DNA from: Altererythrobacter ishigakiensis
GTDB lineage: Bacteria; Pseudomonadota; Alphaproteobacteria; Sphingomonadales; Sphingomonadaceae
DNA: 64,000 nucleotides
NCBI RefSeq assembly: GCF_001663155.1
Contig: NZ_CP015963.1
Span: 2,566,001 to 2,630,000, forward strand
Direction: 5' to 3'
Position numbers and translations under genes: made by a program. Below are positions 31,418 through 40,142 of this stretch, in pieces. Numbering within the stretch: position 1 is the first letter of the stretch; every line of letters starts with the position of its first letter. Below the pieces are notes generated by a model. The model worked only from the letters and a program-made list of their open reading frames with translations. It was not told the DNA's origin and made no database searches.

Positions 31418-32218
31418 TCAAACATCCTCAAATTTCGGTGCGCGCTTTTCCATGCCGGCCATGACAGCTTCTACCTGATTCTTGGAGCGCATGATCGCGT
31501 GCTGCTCTAGGCTTTCTTCCATAAGTATTGCGTCAGTACCCAGTTCAACCATCCCGGCATGAAGCCGCTTTGCAGCGCGGACCGCGTGCGGGTTGCGATT
31601 GGCAATTTCGCCCGCAAGCGCAGTAGCCTTTTCGAGTGGGTCATTATCAATATGCGTGGCCAGACCAAATCCCTGCGCTTCAGTGCCGTTGAATTCGCGA
31701 TTGGTATAAACCAACTCACGCAGCACATCGTCGCGCACCAAGCCGCGCCACAATGCGTAACCGCCCATGTCGGGCACGAGGCCCCACTTCAATTCCATGA
31801 TTGCCATACGAGTGTCTGGATGAACGATCCGGATGTCGGCGCCACTGGCAATCTGCAGGCCGCCTCCAAAGCACACCCCGTGAACTGCTGCAATTACAGG
31901 CACAGGGAGCTTGCGCCATTGCATGGCAACCTGCTGTGGACGATTAGCATTGCCATGCGTTCGATCAGTTAGCTCTGGCTCATCAGGTGATGGCTTGCGG
32001 GCAAAGTTGGAAAGATCAAGGCCTGCACAAAATGCGCGCCCTTCTCCGGCAAGCACGACGACCCTTAGGCCTTTCATCTTGTGAAGAGCCTGGCCAGCCT
32101 CGATAATCGCTTCGAACATGTCCGGATCGAGCGCGTTCATCTTGTCTGCTCGGATCAACCGGACCTGCGCAACTCCATCATCGCCCGATGCGATGGATAC
32201 CCTATCTCTAAACTGCAT
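31418..32218 (-). CDS. Enoyl-CoA hydratase/isomerase (crotonase) family protein
   Basis: A 266-residue crotonase-fold enzyme. The CoA and oxyanion-hole segments are present: VLAGEGRAFCAGLDLSNF and AAVHGVCFGGGLQIASGADIRI, followed by MELKWGLVPDMGGYA. The last segment has the position of the second catalytic acid, but with Pro-Asp rather than the Glu of classical hydratases, so the reaction may be an isomerisation or other crotonase chemistry. The length is normal. The upstream gap holds a very short open frame with a strong ribosome site. Confidence 0.85.
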   Translation of the reverse strand: MQFRDRVSIASGDDGVAQVRLIRADKMNALDPDMFEAIIEAGQALHKMKGLRVVVLAGEGRAFCAGLDLSNFARKPSPDEPELTDRTHGNANRPQQVAMQWRKLPVPVIAAVHGVCFGGGLQIASGADIRIVHPDTRMAIMELKWGLVPDMGGYALWRGLVRDDVLRELVYTNREFNGTEAQGFGLATHIDNDPLEKATALAGEIANRNPHAVRAAKRLHAGMVELGTDAILMEESLEQHAIMRSKNQVEAVMAGMEKRAPKFEDV

Positions 32219-32291
32219 TTGCGCCTCGCTTGATTGAATTGAGCAGAAAGTGGCGCAAGCTCTGCCGAGTGTCCAGTATGAGTGCGTCCGA

Positions 32292-32354
32292 CTATCTAAT
32301 GTGCAGCACGAAATACTGACGATTAGTCAGCTTTCGCGCAGATGCGGTAGCCAT
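32292..32354 (-). CDS. Possible 20-residue small protein or leader peptide
   Basis: On the minus strand AGGAGGAACGAATG gives a near-perfect ribosome site and start. The frame encodes MATASARKLTNRQYFVLHIR and stops at TAG, 73 bp before the crotonase gene begins. It could be a small protein, a leader peptide, or the remaining 5' end of a decayed gene. Only the start context supports it. Confidence 0.3.
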   Translation of the reverse strand: MATASARKLTNRQYFVLHIR

Positions 32355-32456
32355 TCGTTCCTCCTCATATTGCGGCCCAACACCGTGAGATAACACACCA
32401 ACCACACGGTGCGCGTGGGTTTCGACCAAAAGGCAAATAGGTCCGGTTAAGTTTGG

Positions 32457-33656
32457 CTAAGCGGCGGAACTGTTAATACCCAAAGAGTTGAAATATCTCT
32501 TTATATTACGGGCAGCCTGCCGAAGTCTTTGCTCGTTCTCGACCATCGCGATTCGCACAAACCCCTCTCCTTTCTCGCCATACCCCACGCCAGCAGCAAC
32601 TGCGACCTTTGCCTCGGTCAGCAATTGCTTGGAGAATTCCAAACTCCCCATGTGAGCCAGAGCCGGCGGCAGAGGTGCCCAGGCGAACATCGATGCAGCA
32701 GGCGAAGGGATTTCCCATCCAGCGCGCGCAAACGCCTCTACCATGACATCGCGCCGTTTGTGATAAAGCTGACGATTGGTTTCGACGATATCCTGCGGCC
32801 CGTTCAGCGCTGCACAGGCTGCTGCCTGGATCGGAGTGAACGCGCCGTAATCAAGATAGCTTTTGACCCGTGTCATCGCTGCAATCAATTGCTGGTTTCC
32901 AACCGCAAAGCCCATACGCCAGCCGGCCATGGAGTATGTTTTTGACATGCTGGTAAACTCGATTGCGACATCTTTCGCACCCTTCACCTGCATGATCGAA
33001 GGCGTGGGCTTGCCGTCATAGTAGAGCTCGGAATAGGCAAGATCCGAGAGAATCCAGACCTTGTTGTCACGCGCCCAGTCGACCAACCGTTCATAGAAAG
33101 CAAGATCGACCACTTCTGCGGTAGGATTGGACGGATAATTCACAACCAGAACGCTTGGCCGCGGCACGGTGTAATTCATCGCACTTTCCAGCGAACGCCA
33201 GTACTCTTCGTCCGGGGTTGTCGGGACCGAGCGGATCGCGGCCCCTGCAATGATGAATCCAAACGTGTGGATCGGGTAAGACGGATTAGGCGCCAGAACG
33301 ACATCTCCCGGCGCCGTTATGGCATTGGCGAGGCTTGCCAGACCTTCCTTTGACCCCATTGTCACGACAACTTCGCGCTCGGGATCCAGTGTCACGCCAA
33401 ATCGGCGCTCATAATAGTTAGCTTGCGCCTTGCGCAGACCAGGAATGCCCTTCGACTGCGAATAACCATGCGCGTCGGGCTTCTGTGCCACCTCGCACAA
33501 TTTATCGATCACATGCGCAGGCGGCGGTTGATCAGGATTACCCATACCCAAATCAATGATGTCTTCGCCCGCCTGACGCGCCGCGTGCCGCATCGCATTG
33601 ACTTCAGCGATAACGTAAGGCGGCAAGCGCTTCATGCGGTAGAAATCGGTGTCCAT
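32457..33656 (-). CDS. alaC: AlaC-type class I/II aminotransferase
   Basis: A 399-residue PLP enzyme of fold type I. The PLP lysine is K239 in SMSKTYSMAGWRMGFAVG; NYPSNPTAEVV holds the conserved Asn, SDLAYSELYYDG the Asp and Tyr ring contacts, and FVRIAMVENEQRLRQAARNI the carboxylate-binding Arg. The start MDTDFYRMKRLPPYVIAEVNAMRHAARQAGEDIIDLGMGNPD is typical of AlaC/YfdZ, glutamate-pyruvate transaminases close to LL-diaminopimelate aminotransferases. The main role is alanine synthesis; side activity on other 2-oxo acids is possible. Transcribed away from phaC. Confidence 0.85.
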   Translation of the reverse strand: MDTDFYRMKRLPPYVIAEVNAMRHAARQAGEDIIDLGMGNPDQPPPAHVIDKLCEVAQKPDAHGYSQSKGIPGLRKAQANYYERRFGVTLDPEREVVVTMGSKEGLASLANAITAPGDVVLAPNPSYPIHTFGFIIAGAAIRSVPTTPDEEYWRSLESAMNYTVPRPSVLVVNYPSNPTAEVVDLAFYERLVDWARDNKVWILSDLAYSELYYDGKPTPSIMQVKGAKDVAIEFTSMSKTYSMAGWRMGFAVGNQQLIAAMTRVKSYLDYGAFTPIQAAACAALNGPQDIVETNRQLYHKRRDVMVEAFARAGWEIPSPAASMFAWAPLPPALAHMGSLEFSKQLLTEAKVAVAAGVGYGEKGEGFVRIAMVENEQRLRQAARNIKRYFNSLGINSSAA

Positions 33657-33747
33657 CTGCTTCCTTTCAAACAGCTCTCACCGCAATGGCAAGACCCGTG
33701 CATACGAAACTACGTTATTAGTAGTCGAACTGGAACACCAATCTGGC

Positions 33748-33767
33748 TATAGTGCACTGCAGCATAA
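33748..33767. promoter_or_regulatory. PhaR-like operator candidate upstream of PHA synthase
   Basis: TATAGTGCACTGCAGCATAA lies 20 bp before the phaC start. The 16 bases GTGCACTGCARCATAA recur before the phasin gene at 35767-35782. The TGCA-C-TGCA core fits the TGC-rich sites of the PHA regulator PhaR; the regulator gene is not in the window. Confidence 0.6.
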
Positions 33768-33787
33768 GTTTTCGGGGTATTGCAGTA

Positions 33788-35686
33788 ATGGCGAAGGACG
33801 CGAACGACTTTTTCAAAGGTGGCAGTGAACCCTTTCGTGCCTTCTTTGACATGCAGGGCGAGGCAATGCGCGAGATGATGGGGCAGCTTGCTCCGGGTAA
33901 ATTTGGCGCGAGGTTTCCTGGCGCGGCATTGGACCCGGGAGATATGGCAGAATTTGCCAACGTCGCACGCGAGATCCAAGCCATGTGGTTCAAATTCATG
34001 ACAGAGCGTTCGCAGGACAATGAATCAAACACCAACCCCTTTGATCCCGCGCAATGGCTCACACTGGCGCAGGGCATGGCCAAGCAAATTCCCACCGATC
34101 CGATTGATACCGCGCAAAGGCTGGCCAAGGATTCAATGGAAATCTGGCAAGGTGTATTGGGCAGCTTCCTGGGCGGTGGAAGCAAGATAGAGGCCCCCGA
34201 TGCTGATGCACTTCCTCGCAAGGACCGCCGTTTTGCTGCCGAAGAATGGCGCGCGCATCCGGCGTTCGCTTTACTGCACCAAACCTATCTGATGATGGCA
34301 GAGTATTTCGTCGGAGCAGCAAAACAGATCGAAGGTATCGCGCCTGAGAAGCGCAAGCAGCTGGAGTTCGCAACTACTGCGCTGGTCGATGCGATGAGCC
34401 CGGACAATTTTATCTTGACCAATCCGGTCGTGCTGAAGCGCACAATCGAAACCAAGGGACAGAACCTGCTCAAGGGCATGCAGCACTTGATCAACGATCT
34501 GAAGAAGGGTCAGCTGACGCACACAGACGCCGAAGCTTTTGAATTAGGCGTCAATCTTGCGGCGACGCCAGGCAAGGTTGTGCATGAGACAGCTCTGTAT
34601 CAACTGGTTCAGTATACGCCTTCCACAGACGAGGTGTTTGCAACGCCGCTGATCATCTTCCCGCCGTGGATCAACCGGTTTTACATCCTTGATCTGACCG
34701 CAAAGAAGAGCTTCATCAAATGGGCGGTAGATCAAGGCATCTCAGTGTTCGTAGTCAGCTGGAAATCGGCTGATGCCAGCATGAAGGACGTCATCTGGGA
34801 CGACTACATTCGGGCTCAGATCGATGCGATTGACACCGTTCGAGAACGACTGAAAGTGCCGTCAGTCCACGCAATCGGTTACTGTGTTGCAGGAACCACG
34901 CTGGCAGCAACACTGGCGATCCTTGCGATGCGCAATGAAGCCGACAAAGTGAAAAGTGCGACATTCTTTACCGCACAGGTCGATTTCGAGAAGGCGGGCG
35001 AACTCAAGCATTTCATCGACGATGGCCAATTGGAGATGATCTCGAACCTCTCGAGCGAGGGATATCTTGACGGGCGATACCTCGCTGCGACTTTTAATTC
35101 TCTGCGCGGCAAAGACTTGATCTGGAACTATGTCGTCAACAACTACCTGCTCGGCGAAGACTACCCCGCATTCGACCTGCTGCACTGGAACGGCGACGTC
35201 ACCAATCTGCCCAGTAAATGGCACGCCGATTATCTCCGCGATCTTTATCGCGACAACAAGCTGGTCGTGCCAGGCGCTCTGTCCGCTGACGGCACTGTAA
35301 TCGATCTTAGTCAGGTGAAGACACCTGCCTACATCCAGGCAGGGCGCGAAGACCATATTGCGCCGGCAGAAAGCGTCTGGAAGGCGACCGAACATTTCAA
35401 ATGCCCGGTAACCTTTCTGCTTGCTGGCTCCGGTCACATCGCAGGGGTCGTCAATCCGCCATCGGCCAACAAGTATCAATACTGGACCGGAGACAGCACA
35501 GCAGCATCGCTCAAGGATTTTGTCGATGGAGCAACCGAACACCCCGGAAGCTGGTGGCCGCACTGGTTAGATTGGTTGGAACAGCAGGATAGCGAAAAAG
35601 TACCCGCAAAAGGCAAGAGAAAGCCGGGCGGTAAGGGCGATAAAGTGATCGAGGATGCCCCCGGTCGTTACGTAAAGACCCGCTAA
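33788..35686 (+). CDS. phaC: Class I poly(3-hydroxyalkanoate) synthase
   Basis: A 632-residue synthase from the ATG at 33788 (MAKDANDFF); an ORF start at 33752 overlaps the operator. The catalytic triad reads C366 in the lipase-like box GYCVAG, D522 in GREDHIAP and H550 in GSGHIAG. The fifth box position is Ala where most enzymes have Gly. VYQL/PPWINRFYILDL and the WKHPSSAN-like NPPSANKYQYW region also match. It polymerises hydroxyacyl-CoA into storage granules. The Lys-rich C-terminal tail (KGKRKPGGKGDK) is an addition. The phasin gene follows by 104 bp with its own promoter. Confidence 0.95.
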   Translation: MAKDANDFFKGGSEPFRAFFDMQGEAMREMMGQLAPGKFGARFPGAALDPGDMAEFANVAREIQAMWFKFMTERSQDNESNTNPFDPAQWLTLAQGMAKQIPTDPIDTAQRLAKDSMEIWQGVLGSFLGGGSKIEAPDADALPRKDRRFAAEEWRAHPAFALLHQTYLMMAEYFVGAAKQIEGIAPEKRKQLEFATTALVDAMSPDNFILTNPVVLKRTIETKGQNLLKGMQHLINDLKKGQLTHTDAEAFELGVNLAATPGKVVHETALYQLVQYTPSTDEVFATPLIIFPPWINRFYILDLTAKKSFIKWAVDQGISVFVVSWKSADASMKDVIWDDYIRAQIDAIDTVRERLKVPSVHAIGYCVAGTTLAATLAILAMRNEADKVKSATFFTAQVDFEKAGELKHFIDDGQLEMISNLSSEGYLDGRYLAATFNSLRGKDLIWNYVVNNYLLGEDYPAFDLLHWNGDVTNLPSKWHADYLRDLYRDNKLVVPGALSADGTVIDLSQVKTPAYIQAGREDHIAPAESVWKATEHFKCPVTFLLAGSGHIAGVVNPPSANKYQYWTGDSTAASLKDFVDGATEHPGSWWPHWLDWLEQQDSEKVPAKGKRKPGGKGDKVIEDAPGRYVKTR

Positions 35687-35713
35687 GTTATTATCTAGAA
35701 AGCGCTTTCCTGC

Positions 35714-35782
35714 TTTTTGTGCAGTGCACAAAAAATGCTTGACTTCGCAGCTGCAATGCCTATTTTGTGCACTGCAACATAA
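35714..35782 (+). promoter_or_regulatory. phaP promoter: Phasin promoter with two PhaR-like operators
   Basis: A perfect palindrome TTTTGTGCA-G-TGCACAAAA spans 35715-35733 and extends one more base pair on each side. A related half-palindrome TTTTGTGCA-C-TGCAACATAA covers 35763-35782. Between them TTGACT (35739-35744) and TATTTT (35761-35766) form a plausible -35/-10 pair with 16-bp spacing. A repressor bound at both sites would bracket the promoter, consistent with PhaR control of phasin genes. Confidence 0.65.
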
Positions 35783-35790
35783 AGTGAGGT

Positions 35791-36552
35791 ATGACCATGG
35801 CCGATCAAGCCAAATCGAAAATCGATGCCGCTGCTGAGCAGGCCTATGCCGAAGCAGCTGCGAAAGAGACCAAGACAGAGACAGCCGCGGCTCCGAAAGC
35901 CAAAGCCAAGCCTGCCGCAAAGAAGAAAGTGGCAAAGGCTCCGGTCAAGAAAGCGGCACCAAAGAAAGCCGTAGCCAAGAAAAAGGCTGCGCCGAAGAAG
36001 AAAGTCGCCGCCAAGAAGGCTGCACCAAAGAAAACCGCAAAGGTTGCTGCGAAGAAGACCGCAGCGCCTACCAACCCGATTACAAAAGCAAAGGACACCA
36101 TCATGGCCACTGCTAAGAAAGCTCAGAACACCGATTTCACCAAGGCTGCGAAGGAAGCTTTTGCTGACGCGCAGACCCGCGCCAAGACTGCTTTCGCCAA
36201 GACTGGCGAGCTGGCTTCTGAAGTAACTGAGTTCAACAAAGGCAACGTTGAAGCCGTAGTTGAATCTGGCAAGATCTTCTTCGCTGGTATGCAAGACATG
36301 GGCCGCGACCAGTTCGCAGCGACCAAGACAGTTGTTGAAACCGTACAAGACGATTTCAAGAAGGTTGCAGCCGTAAAGTCGCCGACTGAATTCATGCAGC
36401 TTCAGGGCGAACTCGCTCGTCGTAACTTCGACGCAGCCGTTTCTTTCGGTTCAAAGAACACCGAAGCTCTCGTCAAGCTCTACAATGAAGCTTTCGCGCC
36501 GATTTCGAGCCGCGTGAGCGTTGCTGCTGAGAAGATCAAAAAGGCTGCATAA
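35791..36552 (+). CDS. phaP: Phasin with lysine/alanine-rich histone-like N-terminal tail
   Basis: A 253-residue product. Residues 30-90 are a low-complexity Lys/Ala/Pro tail (units such as AAPKK and KKVAAKK) resembling histone H1-like bacterial proteins. Residues 95-253 are an amphipathic helical phasin domain (FTKAAKEAFADAQTRAKTAFAKTGELASEVTEFNKGNVEAVVESGKIF, then FMQLQGELARRNFDAAVSFGSKNTEALVKLYNEAFAPISSRV). Phasins coat PHA granules; the basic tail suggests DNA contact, as in PhaF or PhaM, which tie granules to the nucleoid. That tail function is inference. GTGAGGT precedes the ATG. A strong terminator follows. Confidence 0.88.
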   Translation: MTMADQAKSKIDAAAEQAYAEAAAKETKTETAAAPKAKAKPAAKKKVAKAPVKKAAPKKAVAKKKAAPKKKVAAKKAAPKKTAKVAAKKTAAPTNPITKAKDTIMATAKKAQNTDFTKAAKEAFADAQTRAKTAFAKTGELASEVTEFNKGNVEAVVESGKIFFAGMQDMGRDQFAATKTVVETVQDDFKKVAAVKSPTEFMQLQGELARRNFDAAVSFGSKNTEALVKLYNEAFAPISSRVSVAAEKIKKAA

Positions 36553-36621
36553 GCACTTTTTGACTTCCTAGAGTTTCTCGCCGGATCTCTCTCCCTCTCC
36601 CAATTCCGGCAGAAACACGTG

Positions 36622-36659
36622 AGAGCCGGTCAGACCATCTGCGTCTGGCCGGCTCTTTT
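36622..36659 (+). terminator. Rho-independent terminator of the phasin gene
   Basis: AGAGCCGGTCAGAC (36622-36635) pairs with GTCTGGCCGGCTCT (36643-36656), 14 pairs with one G-U, around loop CATCTGC, followed by TTTTC. Confidence 0.85.
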
Positions 36660-36775
36660 CATTTCTGGTTTCCTGTGCGAACAGCGCTCGGTCCACAACG
36701 CGTTAACCTGATTGCGCAATCATATCGCGCTTCACACCTTGCGAATTCGCATCAGCTTACGATATTGGCCCCGAC

Positions 36776-37177
36776 ATGCATGAACATTCATCCTCACTTT
36801 GGCCTGGCGGGACAAAGTTTGCCAATGGCACGCCGACCCCATTATCGATGGCGGGCGAAGGCGATGATGATGCGGGTACTGACAATGAAGTGGGTATCGC
36901 GACCAAGACCAAGGCACGCCCAAAGAAGCCAAGCCAGTACAAAGTCCTTTTGTTGAATGATGACTACACACCGATGGAATTCGTTGTGATGGTTCTGAAG
37001 CGTTTCTTTGGCATGGACCTGGAACAGGCCACACGTGTGATGCTGCATGTTCACCAAAGAGGTGTCGGCGTGTGCGGTGTCTTCCCCTATGAGGTGGCTG
37101 AAACCAAAGTGAACCAGGTCATGGATTTTGCGCGACAAAACCAGCATCCGCTGCAGTGCACACTCGAAAAAGACTGA
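36776..37177 (+). CDS. clpS: ATP-dependent Clp protease adaptor ClpS
   Basis: A 133-residue product. From about residue 50 it matches Clp[66 protein letters not shown]. This includes the NDD and the hydrophobic pocket residues that bind N-end-rule degrons. It delivers such substrates to ClpA. The N-terminal 45 residues are variable in the family; an internal ATG at 36848 would shorten them. clpA is not adjacent. No clear ribosome site is visible at 36776. Confidence 0.93.
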   Translation: MHEHSSSLWPGGTKFANGTPTPLSMAGEGDDDAGTDNEVGIATKTKARPKKPSQYKVLLLNDDYTPMEFVVMVLKRFFGMDLEQATRVMLHVHQRGVGVCGVFPYEVAETKVNQVMDFARQNQHPLQCTLEKD

Positions 37178-37273
37178 TCTGCGGCCTCCTCTTATCTTTG
37201 GGACATGACCGCGCGAGTTTTTGGCGCTAAACGTTAAGCATCAGGCAATCGGATCAGCGACACAGACTCAAAA

Positions 37274-38506
37274 GTGCTCAAACTTCTTCCCAGCATAGAC
37301 CGATACATCTTGCGGCTCGTGATCTATCCGATGCTGGGCGTGTTCGCACTGGCTGCATCGCTTTTGCTGCTCGACAAGATGTTGCGCCTGTTTGATTTTG
37401 TCGCTGTGGAAGGCGGCCCGATATCGGTCGTATTTAAGATGTTGGGTGCGCTGATCCCGGAATATGCCAGCCTTGCGATCCCTTTAGGCCTTTTGCTGGG
37501 CATCCTTCTGGCCTTTCGAAAGCTCGCGATATCCAGCGAACTGGATGTGCTGCGCGCAGTAGGCATGGGATATGGCCGGCTGTTGCGCGTACCCTATGCA
37601 ATTACCCTTGTACTGGTCGCTGTAAACATTGCGCTTGTGTTCTATATCCAGCCGGTAAGCCGGTATTACTATGAGCAAATGGAATACGAGTTGCGGTCAG
37701 GCGCACTCGGCGCTTCAATCAAGGTAGGCGAATTCACCACGTTGAAAGATCGCATGGCTTTGCGCATCGAAGAAAGCGAAGACGAAGGGCGCCGCCTTAA
37801 GGGCATCTTCGCCCGGGTTGCCAATGAAAGAGACCAGGTACTTTCCATTTCGGCGCGTGAAGGCTCTTTCATGGCCACCAGTGACAGTCCCGATACGATC
37901 ATTCTGCGCCTGACTGATGGAACAATCGTTCAGGACACGGGCAGCCGCACGCCGCGTGTGTTGAGTTTCACGAGACACGATCTTCCCATCGACCTGCCAA
38001 CGATTGAAGAATTTCGCGAGCGCGGCGATGCTGAGCGCGAGTATATTCTGCCAGAGCTCTTGCGTATTGGATGGAGCGATACCGAGCCGATCGAAGTTCG
38101 CGCAGCTAGCCAGGCGAGCTTCAATTTCCGTCTGGTCGAGATCGTCATGATGTTATTGATGCCGCTATTGGCGGTCGCCTTGGCTGTGCCCCCTAAGCGA
38201 TCGACCAGCGCACTGGGTGTGTTTGTATCGATCATTATGGTCGTCAGCTATCACAAGGTAAACCAATACGGAGAGGATATTGCATCGCTCGGCAGGGTTG
38301 ATCCTGTTCTGGCGCTTTGGGGGCCATTTGTACTGTTCGCCGCCTTGATTGTTTGGATGTATTGGCGAGTGGCTCACGTACCGGGCGGGCAAGCTATCGG
38401 CGCATTGGAGACCGCAGCGGCGAAGGGTGGCAAGGCGATCAAGAAATTGTTCAAGCGCCGCCATTCACGCCAATTTGTCACGCCTGAAGCGGCGCCTGCG
38501 GAATAG
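37274..38506 (+). CDS. lptF: LPS export ABC transporter permease LptF
   Basis: A 410-residue YjgP/YjgQ-type permease with a GTG start. Membrane helices occur near 15-35, 55-75, 100-120 and four times after 270, with a periplasmic beta-jellyroll region between. MLKLLPSIDRYILRLVIYPMLGVFALAASLLLLDKMLRLFDFV and LLGILLAFRKLAISSELDVLRAVGMG are characteristic of LptF. With LptG and LptB it extracts LPS from the inner membrane. It is followed 12 bp later by lptG. Internal ATG codons are unlikely starts because they fall inside the first helix. Confidence 0.92.
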   Translation: MLKLLPSIDRYILRLVIYPMLGVFALAASLLLLDKMLRLFDFVAVEGGPISVVFKMLGALIPEYASLAIPLGLLLGILLAFRKLAISSELDVLRAVGMGYGRLLRVPYAITLVLVAVNIALVFYIQPVSRYYYEQMEYELRSGALGASIKVGEFTTLKDRMALRIEESEDEGRRLKGIFARVANERDQVLSISAREGSFMATSDSPDTIILRLTDGTIVQDTGSRTPRVLSFTRHDLPIDLPTIEEFRERGDAEREYILPELLRIGWSDTEPIEVRAASQASFNFRLVEIVMMLLMPLLAVALAVPPKRSTSALGVFVSIIMVVSYHKVNQYGEDIASLGRVDPVLALWGPFVLFAALIVWMYWRVAHVPGGQAIGALETAAAKGGKAIKKLFKRRHSRQFVTPEAAPAE

Positions 38507-38518
38507 GACACGAGTGTA

Positions 38519-39616
38519 ATGCAGCTCGACTTTTTCCCATCGCGGACTTTAACCCTCTACCTTGCCAAGATGTTCATCGTGCGCATCATCGCCGTGCTGG
38601 TGATGCTGGTACTGGTACTGATGATGCTAGACCTTTTGTCTACAAGCGGTGATATTCTGGCGGTCGAAGGAAACGGGCAGGCGGAACTCGTCACCTATGC
38701 CAGCCTCAGGATTCCGCAGTTGATCGCGCGTTTCCTGCCCTATTCAGTATTGCTCGCAACGTTGATTGCCTTGGTCACGCTCAACCAGAACAGCGAAGTC
38801 ATTTCGATGAAGGCCGCAGGGCTTTCAGCGCATCAGGTCTTAGCGCCGCTGCTGCTCACCGCCGCTCTGGTGTCAGCGGTCAGTTTCGTTTTCAACGAAC
38901 GGGTCGTTACCCGCGCAACTGCGACGCTTAAGGCTTGGGATGCGGCCGAATTCGGCGCAATACCGGCGGATTCGGGGGTGCGCGCTAATGTTTATCTGAC
39001 CGATGGAGAGAACGTACTCTCCGCAGCCAGCCTGATCGGGTCAGGCGATAATATCAGCATGCGCGATGTCACCTGGTACCAGCGGAGCGAGACGGGGATG
39101 ATCCTGACGCAAGTACGCGCGCCAAGCGCGACTTATGCCGCACCCGGCTGGAAGCTGGATGATGCCGTAGAATTTGAGGTTGGCACCGCACAAACCGGCG
39201 AGCCGACAACTATGATAGTGGGCGAAGGCCTGTCGCCTGCAGACATAGAGTTGGACACGGTTGATCCCGACACCAAACCCTTTTGGGAATTATCGGAGTC
39301 GATCGAAGCCTATGAAGCTGTTGGGCGCCGTACCGCAGAGTTGCGCGCAAAATGGTGGCACAAGCTTTCGGGACCGCTGTCCGCCCTTCTGATGCCGTTG
39401 CTTGGATCCATTGCGGCCTTTGGCCTCGCCCGTTCAGGGCAGCTGTTCTTGCGGGCGATCATTGGAATGGCATTGGGCTTTGCCTATTTCGTGATCGACA
39501 ATGCTGCACTCGCCATGGGGAGTTTTGGCGGCTATCCGCCCTTCCTTGCGGCATGGGCTCCTTTCTTCCTGTTCCTGCTGGTGGGTGAGACTGTCCTGAT
39601 CAGGACAGAGGAATGA
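38519..39616 (+). CDS. lptG: LPS export ABC transporter permease LptG
   Basis: A 365-residue partner of LptF with the same fold. It begins DFFPSRTLTLYLAKMFIVRIIAVLVMLVLVLMMLDLL and contains NQNSEVISMKAAGLSAHQVLAPLL, the coupling-helix region contacting LptB, then a periplasmic domain and three C-terminal helices ending FFLFLLVGETVLIRTEE. lptF and lptG side by side is the usual arrangement. Its stop overlaps the following acetyltransferase start (ATGA). Confidence 0.92.
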   Translation: MQLDFFPSRTLTLYLAKMFIVRIIAVLVMLVLVLMMLDLLSTSGDILAVEGNGQAELVTYASLRIPQLIARFLPYSVLLATLIALVTLNQNSEVISMKAAGLSAHQVLAPLLLTAALVSAVSFVFNERVVTRATATLKAWDAAEFGAIPADSGVRANVYLTDGENVLSAASLIGSGDNISMRDVTWYQRSETGMILTQVRAPSATYAAPGWKLDDAVEFEVGTAQTGEPTTMIVGEGLSPADIELDTVDPDTKPFWELSESIEAYEAVGRRTAELRAKWWHKLSGPLSALLMPLLGSIAAFGLARSGQLFLRAIIGMALGFAYFVIDNAALAMGSFGGYPPFLAAWAPFFLFLLVGETVLIRTEE

Positions 39617-40134
39617 AACGCCAAGAATGGTCGCTGCGCCTCGCGCGACCTGAAGATGCGGAACTGATGCCCGCAATTGAAGCGGCAGCAGGCAGGAAAT
39701 TCCTGGAGATCGACGGTATTGGTTCGGCTGGATCAAACACAATGCCAGTTGATCGTTTGCAGCGTTACATCCGCAAGGGACACTGTTTGGTCTCTTTCGT
39801 CGATGAACGCTTGGTCGGTTTTCTGGTCAATGAGCCCTTTAGCCGTGAGCTGCATATCTGGGAGATGGACGTAGACCTGGACTATCAGGGACGCGGAATT
39901 GGTGCTGGACTTATCCGGGCTTGTCAGATCGATGCCCGCAATTCGGGCTATTCCGCGATCACCCTAACCACGTTCCGCGACGTGCCGTGGAATGGACCGT
40001 TCTATGCAAGGTTGGGATTTGAAGAGGTTACCGCGCTGGATGCACATCCGCGCCTGGCCGGTGAACTTGCGCTTGAGGCCGATAACGGCCTGCCCGTCGA
40101 ACGCCGCTGCGCGATGATCCATTTCCTGAACTGA
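39613..40134 (+). CDS. GNAT-family N-acetyltransferase
   Basis: A 173-residue single-domain GNAT protein. Visible motifs are LVGFLVNEPFSRELHIWEMDVDLDYQGRGIGAGLIRACQID, where QGRGIG is the acetyl-CoA pyrophosphate loop (motif A), and FYARLGFEEV (motif B). The substrate cannot be deduced. It overlaps the end of lptG by four bases and is probably translated from the same transcript, although a role in LPS transport is not implied. Confidence 0.85.
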   Translation: MKRQEWSLRLARPEDAELMPAIEAAAGRKFLEIDGIGSAGSNTMPVDRLQRYIRKGHCLVSFVDERLVGFLVNEPFSRELHIWEMDVDLDYQGRGIGAGLIRACQIDARNSGYSAITLTTFRDVPWNGPFYARLGFEEVTALDAHPRLAGELALEADNGLPVERRCAMIHFLN

Positions 40135-40142
40135 GCACAAAT

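Noticed and set aside
35695..36348. Minus-strand frame of 217 codons over the phasin
   Set aside because: It is the shadow of the Lys/Ala-rich tail, giving Leu/Phe/Gly-rich nonsense; the plus-strand phasin has a ribosome site, promoter and terminator.
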